Positions 19,447 to 27,745 of a DNA stretch of 64,000 nt are shown in pieces. The DNA is from Tomitella biformata AHU 1821. Lineage in GTDB: Bacteria; Actinomycetota; Actinomycetes; Mycobacteriales; Mycobacteriaceae. Each line of letters starts with the position of its first letter. Position 1 is the stretch's first letter. A program made the translations under genes and the position numbers. The DNA lies in the NCBI RefSeq assembly GCF_000524475.1, contig NZ_BAVQ01000022.1, positions 1 through 64,000 of the forward strand. The letters run 5' to 3'. The notes below the pieces were generated by a model. The model was not told where the DNA came from. It did no database searches and worked only from the letters and a program-made list of their open reading frames with translations.

Positions 19447-20370
19447 ATGACTGACGACCTCAGCGCCGAGAAGTCCCCCGCGGACACGCGGGCCGCCGAC
19501 ATCGCCGCGGTCCGCGCGTTCTGGGAGCGGCTAGGACTGCCGGGGCTGATCGACGTGCACACGCACTTCATGCCGAAGCAGGTGCTGGACAAGGTGTGGC
19601 AGTACTTCGACTCCGCGGGGCCCCTCACGGGGCGGGTGTGGCCGATCGCCTACCGCGAGGATGAGGACGCCCGCATGCAGAGGCTGCGGGACTTCGGGAT
19701 CCTCGCGTTCTCCTCGATGCTCTATCCGCATAAGCCGGACATGGCCGCGTGGCTCAACTCCTGGGCCGCCGAGTTCGCCGCCCGCACCCCGGACTGCCTG
19801 CACACCGCCACGTTCTACCCCGAGCCCGGCGCCGGCGAATACGTTGCGGAAGCTATCTCCCATGGTGCCCGGATCTTCAAATCCCATGTGCAGGTGGGTA
19901 ACTACTCTCCAGACGACCCGCTCTTGAACCCCGTCTGGGAGCTGCTCCAGGAGCACCAGATCCCGACGGTAATCCATGCCGGCTCCGGCCCCGCCCCCGG
20001 CACGTTCACCGGGCCCGCCCCGGTGAACGACGTCCTCGAGCGCCATCCCGAGCTGCCACTGATCATCGCGCACATGGGCATGCCCGAGTACACCGAGTTC
20101 CTCGACATGGCCGAGCGCTTCCCCAACGTGTACCTCGACACCACGATGGCCTTCACCACCTTCACCGAGGCCGAGATCCCGTTCCCCCCGGCGGACCGTG
20201 CCCGCCTGCTCACCCTGCAGGACCGCATCCTGCACGGCAGCGACTTCCCCAACATCCCGTACCCGTACATCGAGTCGCTCGATGCCCTGCAGCGGCTGGA
20301 TTTGGGCGATGATTGGCTGCGGGCGGTGTGCTTCGACAACGCGGTGCGGCTGTTCGGCATAGCCGTCTAG
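19447..20370 (+). CDS. Amidohydrolase 2 (ACMSD-like) family metal-dependent hydrolase/decarboxylase
   Basis: A 307-residue amidohydrolase-2 protein. Metal-ligand motifs are in order: DVHTHFM, THAGSG-like VIHAGSGPAPG, IAHMGMPE and HGSDFPN. This family includes decarboxylases (ACMSD, gamma-resorcylate) and hydrolases. The ATG at 19447 follows GGAGC nine bases away and is preferred; an ATG at 19432 would add MEHPQ. It closes a likely operon of acyl-CoA ligase, SnoaL-like and this gene, suggesting that they act on one substrate. A large hairpin follows the stop. Confidence 0.87.
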   Translation: MTDDLSAEKSPADTRAADIAAVRAFWERLGLPGLIDVHTHFMPKQVLDKVWQYFDSAGPLTGRVWPIAYREDEDARMQRLRDFGILAFSSMLYPHKPDMAAWLNSWAAEFAARTPDCLHTATFYPEPGAGEYVAEAISHGARIFKSHVQVGNYSPDDPLLNPVWELLQEHQIPTVIHAGSGPAPGTFTGPAPVNDVLERHPELPLIIAHMGMPEYTEFLDMAERFPNVYLDTTMAFTTFTEAEIPFPPADRARLLTLQDRILHGSDFPNIPYPYIESLDALQRLDLGDDWLRAVCFDNAVRLFGIAV

Positions 20371-20372
20371 GA

Positions 20373-20428
20373 GTTACGCACGCTCACGCAGGTCCCAGCG
20401 CAGAATTTTCTGCGTGAGCGCGCGTAAC
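20373..20428. terminator. Long inverted repeat between convergent genes, probable bidirectional terminator
   Basis: Arms 20373-20391 (GTTACGCACGCTCACGCAG) and 20410-20428 pair over 19 bp with one mismatch around an 18-base loop. It lies between the stops of the amidohydrolase (20370) and the convergent thioesterase (20445). On the plus strand CCCCTAAAAACG follows rather than a clean T-run, so the mechanism (intrinsic terminator or transcript-stabilising hairpin) is uncertain. Confidence 0.7.
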
Positions 20429-20444
20429 CCCTAAAAACGTGTGG

Positions 20445-21134
20445 CTATGTCGGGCGCGGCACCTTCTTGTTGATGAACAACCCCTCCACCGACACACACA
20501 CCTCGCCGTTGTGCGAGATCTGACCAGTGGTCCAGATCTTGCGGCCCTCGGTCCGCTCCTGGCGGCCAGAGACCTCGAGGGTCTCGAAGAGCGGAGCCGG
20601 GCGGTGATACCGCACATTCAGCTGCGCGGTCATGCCGTCCTTGCCGGACCAGGCGTTGGCGACGCCCAGAACATGGTCGAGCAGCAGCGCGGAGACGCCG
20701 CCGTGCACGCAGCCGGGCGGGCCCTGGTACGGGATGGTCAGGGCCACCTCGCCGCGCACGGAGGCGTCGTCGTAGCCGCGCAAGACCAGCGGCGGCGCGA
20801 CCGCGTTCTCTGGCCCGGTCACGGGGTCGTGGCGGGTGACGCCCTCCCCTGACCACATGTCCACGAGCCGCTCCTGGACCGGGCCGGCGTGCTCCTCGAG
20901 GTGGTCGGCGATGGCATCAAGCTCCGCCGCGACGCGCGCGAGGTTCGCGTCGTCGCGGTTGGTGCGCAGCAACGCGTCGATGACGCGTCGGGCCGCCTCG
21001 GTGGCCTGGTCGATGGGGGTATCCCCACGCGGGGAGGTGATGACCGTGCCGCTGGGGGTGTTCGCCATCGTGGCGTGCGACAAGCCCTTGCCGGAGTGTT
21101 CGGCCGGGACCGCCCGGGCCTCCTCGGCGGCCAC
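20445..21134 (-). CDS. PaaI/hot-dog thioesterase-family protein
   Basis: A 229-residue protein whose C-terminal half is a hot-dog thioesterase domain: YQGPPGCVHGGVSALLLDHVLGVANAW and LNVRYHRPAPLFETLEVSG, then GQISHNGEVCVSVEGLFI. The VHGG...D block is the usual active-site region of PaaI/ACOT13-like enzymes hydrolysing acyl-CoA. GTG 21134 shares its first base with the stop of the upstream acyl-CoA dehydrogenase and has AGGA nearby, so it is preferred; ATG 21068 is an alternative without a ribosome site. The N-terminal 80 residues are helical and of unknown role. Coupling to the dehydrogenase suggests CoA recycling in steroid side-chain degradation. Confidence 0.82.
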   Translation of the reverse strand: MAAEEARAVPAEHSGKGLSHATMANTPSGTVITSPRGDTPIDQATEAARRVIDALLRTNRDDANLARVAAELDAIADHLEEHAGPVQERLVDMWSGEGVTRHDPVTGPENAVAPPLVLRGYDDASVRGEVALTIPYQGPPGCVHGGVSALLLDHVLGVANAWSGKDGMTAQLNVRYHRPAPLFETLEVSGRQERTEGRKIWTTGQISHNGEVCVSVEGLFINKKVPRPT

Positions 21135-23344
21135 TACTGTCCTGGGGCCGGGTCGCGGGGCAGGCCGAGCAGGCGCTCGCCAATGATGTTGAGCTGCACG
21201 TCCGTGGTGCCGCCGGCGATCGACAGGTTGCGGGTGCTCAGGAACCAGCGGGTCGGGTCGTTGCGCCCGTGGGTGCCGACGAGCATCGACGTGCCGACCC
21301 ACTCCATGATCACCTCCCACACCTGCTGGCGGTGGTCCACACCCAGCAGCTTCGCGATCGAGGACTCAGCGCCGGGCTGAGCGCCCGAGAGGCTGCGGAT
21401 GGTGCCGCGCAGCGCGAGGAGCCCGCCGGACTGCGCGTCGCACAGCACCTGGCCGAGCGTCGTAGACATCTGCGCGTCCAGTGCCGCCTCGCCGCGCTGG
21501 GTGCAGATCTCCTCCGCCACCTCCAGCAGCCGCTCGCCGCCACCGCCGAGCGAGGAGCCCCGGGACAGGGACACGCGCTCGTTGGCGAGGGTGGTGCGGG
21601 CGAGCTTCCAACCGTCGCCGGGCTGCGCGATCAGCGCGTCGTCGGGGACGAAGACATTATCGAGGAAGACCTCGTTGAACAGCGCCTCGCCGGTGATCTC
21701 ACGAAGCGGCCGGATATCGAGCCCCGCGGACTTCATGTCGAGCACGAAGTAGGAGATGCCCTTGTGCTTGGCGACGTCGGCGTCCGTGCGGGCGAGGAGG
21801 ATGCCAAAGTCGGCCTCCCGCGCGACGGACGTCCACACCTTCTGGCCGTTGAGCACCCACCCGCCCTCGACCTTGACGGCCTTGGTGGCCAGGCCAGCGA
21901 GGTCGGAGCCGGCGCCGGGTTCGGAGAACAGCTGGCACCAGACGATGTCGCCGCGCAGGGAGCCGGGGATATAGCGCTGCTGCTGCTCGGCGCTGCCGTG
22001 CTCGATCAGCGTGGGGACCACCCAGTTGCCGATGACCATGTCATGCGCCTCGAGCTCGAGCGCGGCGAGCTCCTCGGCGATCACGAGCTGGCTGACCGCG
22101 TCGGCCCCCTTGCCCCACGGGGCCGGGAAGTGCGGGGCGGTATACCCGTGCTCGGCCAGATAGGCCGTGCGCTCGGCGCCGCTCACGGCGCCGGCGGGGA
22201 TCAGCTCGGCGCGGATCTCGGCGCGGATCTGCTCGGCCTCCGGGGGCAACTCGACGCCCAGCTTGCGGCGCACGCCGGAGAGCGCGAGCGTGGCAACCCG
22301 CTGCTGCCAGACGGCCGTGGAGCCGAGGACGATGCGGAGGGTCTGGGCGCGGCGCAGATACAGATGCGCGTCGTGTTCCCAGGTGAAGCCAATGCCGCCG
22401 AGGTTGTTGATGTTGTCCTTGGCGGTGCTGAACGCCGCCTCAATGGCGACCGCGCCGGCGACGGAGGCCGCGAGCGAGGCCTCGTCCTGCGTGGCGGCGC
22501 CGCCCTCACTCAGAGCGCGGGCGGCGTCCCAGGCGCAGGCTCGGGCCTGCTCGGCGCGGGCAAGCATCCGGGCGATGCGGTGCTTCACACCCTGGAACTG
22601 CCCGATGGGGCGGCCGAACTGGCGGCGCACCTTCGCGTACTCGGCGGAAGTGGTCACGTTCCAGTCCGCCATGCCCGACGCCTCCGCGCCGAAGATCGTG
22701 GCGGCCAGGTCCAGCGGGCGGTTGGAGTCGTTGACCGAGAGGATGTCGGCGCTGTCGATGACGACGCGGCTGACGGTCACGCGCACGAGGTGTCGGGTGA
22801 CGTCGTAGCTGGTCAGCTCCTCCACATCGACCTGGCCGCGATCCACGACCACCCAGACGATCGCGTCGCCGTCGTGCGCGGGAAGGACGAGCTTGGCGGC
22901 CAGCGCGCCGCCGATGATGAGTCCGGGGACGCCGTCGAGCACGGCCTTGCCATCCTCCCGGGTCAGGGTGAGGGTGCCCGGGTCCACGGCCATCGCGCCG
23001 ATGACGGTGCCGTCGGCAAAGCCCGCGAGGAAGGCGGTGTGGCCGGCGTCGGCCAGCACCGCGCCGGTCAGAACGGTGGAGGTGAACGCGCCGGGGATCA
23101 TGGCGCGGCCGAGCTCCTCGACCACCACCGCCGTCTCGATGAGGCTGGTGCCGGCGCCGCCGAACTCCTCGGGCAGGTGCAGGCCCAGCAGACCCTGCTC
23201 AGCAAGGTCGGACCAGTAGCCGGGGGCCGACTCCGACTCTGCGTTGACGGCATCGCGCAGCACGTCCGGGGTCAGGTGCCGACTGGCCCAGCCGCGCACC
23301 GCGTCACGCAGGTCGCGGGTGTCCTCTGTCAAACCGATCGTCAT
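21134..23344 (-). CDS. fadE34: Two-domain acyl-CoA dehydrogenase, FadE34-like
   Basis: A 736-residue protein made of two fused acyl-CoA dehydrogenase domains (about 1-365 and 375-736). The N-terminal half has WSDLAEQGLLGLHLPEEFGGAG and YAKVRRQFGRPIGQFQGVKHRIA, and ends with NNLGGIGFTWEHDAHLYLRR. The C-terminal half has WCQLFSEPGAGSDLAGLATKAVKVEGGWVLNGQKVWTS and STRNLSIAGGTTDVQLNIIGERLLGLPR. This length and architecture match FadE34 of mycobacteria, which acts on steroid side-chain CoA esters and belongs to the KstR regulon. The gene follows a KstR-like regulator on the same strand (30-bp gap) with a KstR-like site 42 bp before the start. The orthology is by architecture and neighbourhood. Confidence 0.88.
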   Translation of the reverse strand: MTIGLTEDTRDLRDAVRGWASRHLTPDVLRDAVNAESESAPGYWSDLAEQGLLGLHLPEEFGGAGTSLIETAVVVEELGRAMIPGAFTSTVLTGAVLADAGHTAFLAGFADGTVIGAMAVDPGTLTLTREDGKAVLDGVPGLIIGGALAAKLVLPAHDGDAIVWVVVDRGQVDVEELTSYDVTRHLVRVTVSRVVIDSADILSVNDSNRPLDLAATIFGAEASGMADWNVTTSAEYAKVRRQFGRPIGQFQGVKHRIARMLARAEQARACAWDAARALSEGGAATQDEASLAASVAGAVAIEAAFSTAKDNINNLGGIGFTWEHDAHLYLRRAQTLRIVLGSTAVWQQRVATLALSGVRRKLGVELPPEAEQIRAEIRAELIPAGAVSGAERTAYLAEHGYTAPHFPAPWGKGADAVSQLVIAEELAALELEAHDMVIGNWVVPTLIEHGSAEQQQRYIPGSLRGDIVWCQLFSEPGAGSDLAGLATKAVKVEGGWVLNGQKVWTSVAREADFGILLARTDADVAKHKGISYFVLDMKSAGLDIRPLREITGEALFNEVFLDNVFVPDDALIAQPGDGWKLARTTLANERVSLSRGSSLGGGGERLLEVAEEICTQRGEAALDAQMSTTLGQVLCDAQSGGLLALRGTIRSLSGAQPGAESSIAKLLGVDHRQQVWEVIMEWVGTSMLVGTHGRNDPTRWFLSTRNLSIAGGTTDVQLNIIGERLLGLPRDPAPGQ

Positions 23345-23374
23345 GGGTTCCTCACTGGCTCTTCTGACTGGGCG

Positions 23375-24073
23375 TTAGCTATTTTTAGAACGTATTCCAC
23401 TCGAATGTTCGGTGGCAACGCGGTCCCGACTTCGCCCGCCGCCGGGCAGCTCGCGCCACCGGCGGGAACTGGTCAAATCCGCCAACAACAGCTCGCAGGC
23501 CAGGCGCAGGTCGGCCTCCGCGGTCTCCACTGAGATGTGCCCGTTCAGGCAGGACTGGACCATCCCGAACCACTGTTGGTTGACCAGCCGCGCCAGCCGG
23601 TCGTCCTCCTCTGTGGGCACGGAGATACGGGCGGCGGCCCACAGCGCCTCCTTGAACCCCTCATCGATCTTCGCGACGTCGACAACCCTGTCCACGTGCG
23701 CGATGTTCAGCGAGCGGATCATGGCGTCGGCCAGCATGGGCCGCGCCATCAGCGAGCGCAGGGCCTGGGTCAGGATGCTCGCGACCGACTCCCAGGGCGG
23801 CAGGTCCTCCCGGATGGCCCTGATCGACTGCGCGGTGAGTCCCTCGATCTGCGCGGCCATGACGCTGACGAACAGTTGGGTCTTTGACGGGAAATAACGG
23901 TAGAGGGTGCCAATGGCGATGCCCGCAGACTTCGCGACATCGTGCATCTGCACATGGTCGAAGCGATGCTGCGACGCGAGCTCCTCCGCCGATTTCAGCA
24001 TCCGTGCGTACTTCTCGTGCTGCAACTTGGACGACGGCTCCGCCGGAGCACGAGACTCCCCGATCCTCGGCAT
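23375..24073 (-). CDS. kstR: TetR-family regulator, KstR-like
   Basis: A 232-residue TetR protein. The N-terminal HTH reads FDHVQMHDVAKSAGIAIGTLYRYFPSKTQLFVSVM, close to the KstR pattern YExVQMRxVADxAxVAVGTLYRYFPSKxHLL. The ligand domain also lines up with KstR (RPMLADAMIRSLNIAH, then a conserved acidic region and AEADLRLACELLL). In mycobacteria kstR adjoins fadE34, as here. KstR represses cholesterol-catabolism genes and is released by 3-keto steroid CoA thioesters. It has an extended, Arg-rich C-terminus compared with known KstR. It is divergent from kshA (191-bp spacer). The assignment as kstR rests on pattern and context, not on a database comparison. Confidence 0.72.
   Translation of the reverse strand: MPRIGESRAPAEPSSKLQHEKYARMLKSAEELASQHRFDHVQMHDVAKSAGIAIGTLYRYFPSKTQLFVSVMAAQIEGLTAQSIRAIREDLPPWESVASILTQALRSLMARPMLADAMIRSLNIAHVDRVVDVAKIDEGFKEALWAAARISVPTEEDDRLARLVNQQWFGMVQSCLNGHISVETAEADLRLACELLLADLTSSRRWRELPGGGRSRDRVATEHSSGIRSKNS
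23386..23399. promoter_or_regulatory. KstR-like operator upstream of the FadE34-like gene
   Basis: TAGAACGTATTCCA fits the known KstR consensus TnnAACnnGTTnnA at seven of eight fixed positions (GTT is ATT). It lies inside the last codons of the kstR-like gene and 42-55 bases before the acyl-CoA dehydrogenase start, where it could control that gene's own promoter. Confidence 0.6.
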
Positions 24074-24264
24074 CCACGCCTCCCTCTATTACGCCCCGGA
24101 CAATGCCGCCCTAGTCTTCCCTACCTGCAGCGCCTGCGGAATTCGCCGTCCCGAACGCCGAGAGTCCATACAATCCCGGTAGATGAGATCAACGCGTCTG
24201 CCCTGCCGGGCCGCATCTAGCGTCACTGAAAAGCCACAGCCCCGTGTGTGAAGGACGGCAAATA

Positions 24265-25425
24265 ATGACCAACGTTGTGCAAGACCAAGACGAGATCCGC
24301 ACTATCGACGCCGGCAATGCCCCAGAGCGGTTCGCCCGTGGCTGGCACTGCCTCGGCCTGGCGAAGGATTTCCGCGACGGCAAGCCCCACTCCATCGAGG
24401 CCTTCGGCGGCAAGCTCGTCATCTGGGCCGACTCCGAGGGCAAGCTCAACGTCCTCGACTCGTACTGCCGCCACATGGGAGGCGACCTCTCCCAGGGCAC
24501 CATCAAGGGCGACGAGATCGCCTGCCCGTTCCACGACTGGCGCTGGGGCGGCGACGGCAAGTGCAAGGACATCCCCTACGCCAAGCGCGTCCCGATGCGC
24601 GCCCGCACGCAGACCTGGCCCACCATGGAGCAGGACGAACTGCTGTACGTGTGGAACGACCCCGAGGGCAAGCAGCCGCCCGCCGACGTCACCGTCCCGA
24701 TCATGCGAACCCCGGACGCCGAGTGGACCGACTGGCGCTGGCACGCGATCACCATCGACACGAACTGCCGCGAGATTGTCGACAACGTCGTCGACATGGC
24801 GCACTTCTTCTACGTGCACTACTCGCTGCCGGTGTACTTCAAGAACATCTTCGAGGGCCACACCGCCATCCAGTACTTCAATGGCGAGGGCCGCGAGGAC
24901 ATGGCGTCCAAGCGCGCCGAGAGCTCGCAGAAGGCCATTGGCAACTCCTCGATCGCCGCATACCACGGCCCCGCCTTCATGATCGATGACCTGGTGTACC
25001 ACTACCCGGACTACGACGTCACCTCCGTGCTGGTGAACTGCCACTACCCGATCTCCCCCGACAAGTTCGTCCTCATGTACGGCACCACCGTCAAGAAGAC
25101 GGCCGACCTGCCCGAGGGCATGGCGGACAAGATCGCCGAGGGCAACACCGCGTTCATCACCAAGGGCTTCGAGCAGGACGTCGCGATCTGGAAGAGCAAG
25201 ACGCGCATCAACAACCCGCTCCTCTGCGAGGAGGATGGCCCCGTCTACCAGCTGCGTCGCTGGTACGAGCAGTTCTACGTCGACGTCGCGGACATCACCG
25301 AGGACATGACGGCCCGCTTCGAGTTCGAGATGGACACGAGCAAGCCGGTCGAGGCCTGGCGCAAGCAGGTCGCCGAGAACGTCAAGGCACAAGAGGCAGC
25401 GGCCCAGAAGGCCGCGGCACTGTAA
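24265..25425 (+). CDS. kshA: 3-ketosteroid 9alpha-hydroxylase, oxygenase component KshA
   Basis: A 386-residue Rieske non-heme iron oxygenase that 9alpha-hydroxylates 3-ketosteroids; together with KstD activity this opens ring B. The Rieske cluster ligands are CRH at 68-70 and CPFH at 87-90. The mononuclear iron site is in DNVVDMAHFFYVHY (N174, H180, H185), matching KshA proteins, which also share FARGWHCLG and FVLMYGTTVK. ATG 24265 follows GAAGGA; the ATG-less upstream extension to 24244 is rejected. The reductase KshB is not in this window. The stop overlaps a small Cys-rich gene (TAATG). It is divergent from the KstR-like gene, although no strong KstR site was found in the spacer. Confidence 0.95.
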   Translation: MTNVVQDQDEIRTIDAGNAPERFARGWHCLGLAKDFRDGKPHSIEAFGGKLVIWADSEGKLNVLDSYCRHMGGDLSQGTIKGDEIACPFHDWRWGGDGKCKDIPYAKRVPMRARTQTWPTMEQDELLYVWNDPEGKQPPADVTVPIMRTPDAEWTDWRWHAITIDTNCREIVDNVVDMAHFFYVHYSLPVYFKNIFEGHTAIQYFNGEGREDMASKRAESSQKAIGNSSIAAYHGPAFMIDDLVYHYPDYDVTSVLVNCHYPISPDKFVLMYGTTVKKTADLPEGMADKIAEGNTAFITKGFEQDVAIWKSKTRINNPLLCEEDGPVYQLRRWYEQFYVDVADITEDMTARFEFEMDTSKPVEAWRKQVAENVKAQEAAAQKAAAL

Positions 25426-25655
25426 TGGCTATGCAGCCGCACGCCTGCCACACCTGCGGGACCCACGTCGAGGTGGAGAAGTTCAGCTTCCACCACACCT
25501 CGATCCAGTGGCAGAACGACGCCGAGGAGACCTGCGCGCAGTTCCAGGCGCTCGCCGCCGCGGGAGACCGTCAGGTCGACGCGTCCAGCTGCAAGGCCAT
25601 GCGCGACTCCATCGAGGCCGCGGTGCTCGACGGCTCCATCGTCGTGCCCGACTAG
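25425..25655 (+). CDS. Small four-cysteine protein coupled to kshA
   Basis: A 76-residue protein starting within the kshA stop (TAATG), hence translationally coupled. It contains CHTC at residues 8-11, two more cysteines at about 37 and 55 (EETCAQF, SSCKAM) and several histidines (FHHTS), a pattern that could hold a metal ion. No family name is recognised with certainty. The tight linkage suggests a helper of KshA, for example in metal or electron supply or complex stability, but this is inference. It ends 33 bp before an SDR gene in the same orientation. Confidence 0.75.
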   Translation: MAMQPHACHTCGTHVEVEKFSFHHTSIQWQNDAEETCAQFQALAAAGDRQVDASSCKAMRDSIEAAVLDGSIVVPD

Positions 25656-25688
25656 CCCTACACCCATTTCGCTGACCCAGAGGACCAC

Positions 25689-26477
25689 ATGATCGACAAG
25701 GAATTTTACGGCCCCTGGGCCGTCATCGCCGGCGGCTCCGAGGGCGTTGGCGCGTCCTTCGCCGACCAGCTCGCGGAGGCAGGCATCAACTTGCTGCTGA
25801 TCGCCCGCAAGCCCGGCCCACTCGAGGAGACCGCCGAGGCCGTGCGCAAGCATGGCGTCGAGGTCCGCACCCTCGCGCAGGACCTCCTGGCCGACGACGC
25901 GATCGAGAACATCAGCAAGGCCGTCGCGGACGTCGAGGTCGGGCTGATGATCTTCAACGCCGGCGCGAACAGCTACGGCCACGAGTTCGTCACCGGCGAC
26001 CTCGACGGCTTCCGCGGCGTCGTCAAGCTCAACATCGACCGCCAGCTCGAGCTCTCGCACGTGTTCGGCGCGCCGATGCGCGAGCGCGGCCGCGGCGGCA
26101 TCATGCTGCTCGGCTCGATGGCTGGCTACCTCGGCGCCGAGCACCAGAGCATCTACGCCGCGTCGAAGGCGTTCAGCCGCATCTTCGCCGAGGGCCTCTG
26201 GCTCGAGCTGAAGGAGCACGGCGTGCACGTCCTGGAGCTGGTGCTGGGCGTGACCCGCACCCCCGCCATGGCGCGCGCAGGGCTGAACTTCGACATCCCC
26301 GGCATGGTCGTCTGGGAGCCCGAGGACGTGGCCCGCCAGGGCCTCGAGCAGCTGCCCAACGGCCCCGTCTACATCGTCGGCGGCGACACCTCCGCCGCGG
26401 AGGCCCGCTCCGGCTACCCCCGCGACAAGATGGTCGAGGGCGCCGCGGCGGCCATGCGAAAGCTGATGGGCCGCTAG
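25689..26477 (+). CDS. Short-chain dehydrogenase/reductase (SDR)
   Basis: A 262-residue NAD(P)-dependent oxidoreductase with the cofactor motif GGSEGVG (classical TGxxxGxG, Thr replaced by Gly), an NAG motif in FNAGANSYG, catalytic Ser in LLGSMAGYLG and YAASK. The C-terminal region (GVTRTPAMARAGLNFDIPGMVVWEPEDVARQGLEQL) is typical of bacterial SDRs of about 260 residues with hydroxyacyl or steroid-like substrates. It is third in the kshA unit and is followed by a strong terminator. Its substrate is unknown; a hydroxysteroid or hydroxyacyl intermediate is plausible. Confidence 0.9.
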   Translation: MIDKEFYGPWAVIAGGSEGVGASFADQLAEAGINLLLIARKPGPLEETAEAVRKHGVEVRTLAQDLLADDAIENISKAVADVEVGLMIFNAGANSYGHEFVTGDLDGFRGVVKLNIDRQLELSHVFGAPMRERGRGGIMLLGSMAGYLGAEHQSIYAASKAFSRIFAEGLWLELKEHGVHVLELVLGVTRTPAMARAGLNFDIPGMVVWEPEDVARQGLEQLPNGPVYIVGGDTSAAEARSGYPRDKMVEGAAAAMRKLMGR

Positions 26478-26499
26478 CCTTCTCAGTACAAGCTAGAGG

Positions 26500-26538
26500 T
26501 GGCCGGATCTGTGCTCAGCACCGATCCGGCCACTTTTC
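26500..26538 (+). terminator. Rho-independent terminator after the kshA unit
   Basis: GTGGCCGGATC at 26500-26510 pairs perfectly with GATCCGGCCAC at 26524-26534; the inside continues GTGC-TCA-GCAC with one mismatch, giving a near-complete hairpin. TTTT follows at once on the plus strand. The downstream SnoaL-like gene begins only 24 bases further. Confidence 0.9.
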
Positions 26539-26562
26539 TTCTATCCACAGACAGGACCTTCC

Positions 26563-27027
26563 ATGGTGCCTCAGCCCGACCACGTCCTCATCACCAACCT
26601 CGTCTACCGCTACGCGGAGTTGGTTGACAGCGCCGACTTCGACGCCCTGGGCGAGATGTTCTCCGACGCCGTGCTCTACGCCGGTGGGGAGCCCCTGCGC
26701 GGGGCCGCGGCGATCCGGCAGAACTTCGTCGACTGGGTGCGCGTGTACCCAGACAACGGCACGCCACACACGCGCCACCTCACGAGCAACCTGATTATCG
26801 AGGTCGCAGAGCCGGAAGATGGCGGGGCCGCGCAGACTGCGGCGGCCCGCTCCTATGTCACCGTGCTGCAATACGGGCCGGGCAACACGCTGACGCCGAT
26901 CTTCTTCGTCCGCTATTTCGACGAGTTCCACCGCGTGGACGGGGCCTGGCGGTTCGCGTCGCGCCGCTACATCGAGCCTGCCTCCGGGCCGGCCGCGGAC
27001 CATCTGCTCAAGGAATTGGGCGACTAA
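26563..27027 (+). CDS. SnoaL/NTF2-like protein
   Basis: A 154-residue SnoaL_4-type protein: DHVLITNLVYRYAELVDSADFDALGEMFSDAVLYAGGEPLRGAAAIRQNF at the N-terminus, TPHTRHLTSNLIIEV in the middle and FFVRYFDEFHRVDGAWRFASRRYIEP at the C-terminus. Related proteins include dehydratases and ring hydroxylase small subunits, but no specific activity can be read here. It starts just behind a strong terminator, so its expression may need read-through or a promoter within the hairpin region. It ends before a second hairpin and converges with the MarR gene. Confidence 0.82.
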   Translation: MVPQPDHVLITNLVYRYAELVDSADFDALGEMFSDAVLYAGGEPLRGAAAIRQNFVDWVRVYPDNGTPHTRHLTSNLIIEVAEPEDGGAAQTAAARSYVTVLQYGPGNTLTPIFFVRYFDEFHRVDGAWRFASRRYIEPASGPAADHLLKELGD

Positions 27028-27045
27028 CGGCACCCGCCCCTAGCC

Positions 27046-27107
27046 TTGCGTCCCGTGTTTGACCGTGCGCACGTTGCAAAGTGAGCAGGGCCAAACACCG
27101 GACGCAA
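27046..27107. terminator. Inverted repeat between convergent SnoaL-like and MarR genes
   Basis: TTGCGTCCCGTGTTTG (27046-27061) pairs with 27092-27107 over 16 bp with one mismatch, around a 30-base loop. It lies in the 98-bp gap between two convergent genes. Loop length and lack of a T-run make it weaker than the hairpin at 26500, but position favours a bidirectional terminator. Confidence 0.55.
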
Positions 27108-27125
27108 AGCGGGCACGCGGGGGGG

Positions 27126-27608
27126 TTAGACGGCGGGCTTGTGCGCCGCGACGTCCCTAGCCTTGGACAGCTCCGCCGGCTCAGCGCTCTCGAACTTGCC
27201 GATCATCCGCAGCAGCAGCTTTCGCAGCTCCGCCGAATCCGCCACCGCGTCCGACAGTGCATCGGACTCCCGCACGTCCGCGACCACCCGCGCGTAGACC
27301 TGCCGACCTGCCTCCGTGATCGAGACCAACTGCCGCCGCTCGTCCGAGGGATCCGTCGCGCGACTGACCAGATCCTTGCGCTCGAGCCGCTCGATGGTGC
27401 GGCTGATCGTCTGATCAGTGACCCGGCAGCTGCGAGCCAGCTTGCGCTGGGGTTGGGCGCCGTCGATCAGGCACTCCTCCAGGATGGTGTAGCCGGCGTG
27501 GGTGACGCCGTGCTCGCGGAGCAGCAGCTCCCAGGTGTGCTCGAGCATGCGGGAGGCGGTCACCAGCAAACGTGCTGTCGACCAGTCCTCGATCTCCTGA
27601 CTCACCAT
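27126..27608 (-). CDS. MarR-family transcriptional regulator
   Basis: A 160-residue winged-helix protein: YTILEECLIDGAQPQRKLARSCRVTDQTISRTIERLERKDLVSRATDPSDERRQLVSITEAGRQVYARV is a full MarR DNA-binding region with the DERRxLVSIT wing, between dimerisation helices. MarR proteins usually answer phenolic or aromatic ligands. The gene lies downstream of an LLM oxidoreductase gene on the same strand (137-bp gap) and beside the steroid ring-cleavage operon. Its target and ligand are not evident. Confidence 0.92.
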   Translation of the reverse strand: MVSQEIEDWSTARLLVTASRMLEHTWELLLREHGVTHAGYTILEECLIDGAQPQRKLARSCRVTDQTISRTIERLERKDLVSRATDPSDERRQLVSITEAGRQVYARVVADVRESDALSDAVADSAELRKLLLRMIGKFESAEPAELSKARDVAAHKPAV

Positions 27609-27745
27609 GACTTCCTATCATGAAAGACCCCCGGAAAACCCATCGACCTGCAGTTATTTACGCAATGCTACGTCGAGAGATAACTTCCGGGAGGCTTTTT
27701 CAGATGAATGCCTAGAGTCTGTCCAAAGCGGTCAAACCGGAGCGG

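Noticed and set aside
21269-23533. 754-codon plus-strand frame opposite the FadE34-like gene
   Set aside because: Antisense shadow created by high GC in the third codon position; the minus strand has unambiguous acyl-CoA dehydrogenase domains.
24074-24264. Possible KstR site in the kstR-kshA spacer (ATCAACGCGTCTGC)
   Set aside because: Only four of eight fixed consensus positions agree around AACnnGT; too weak to call.
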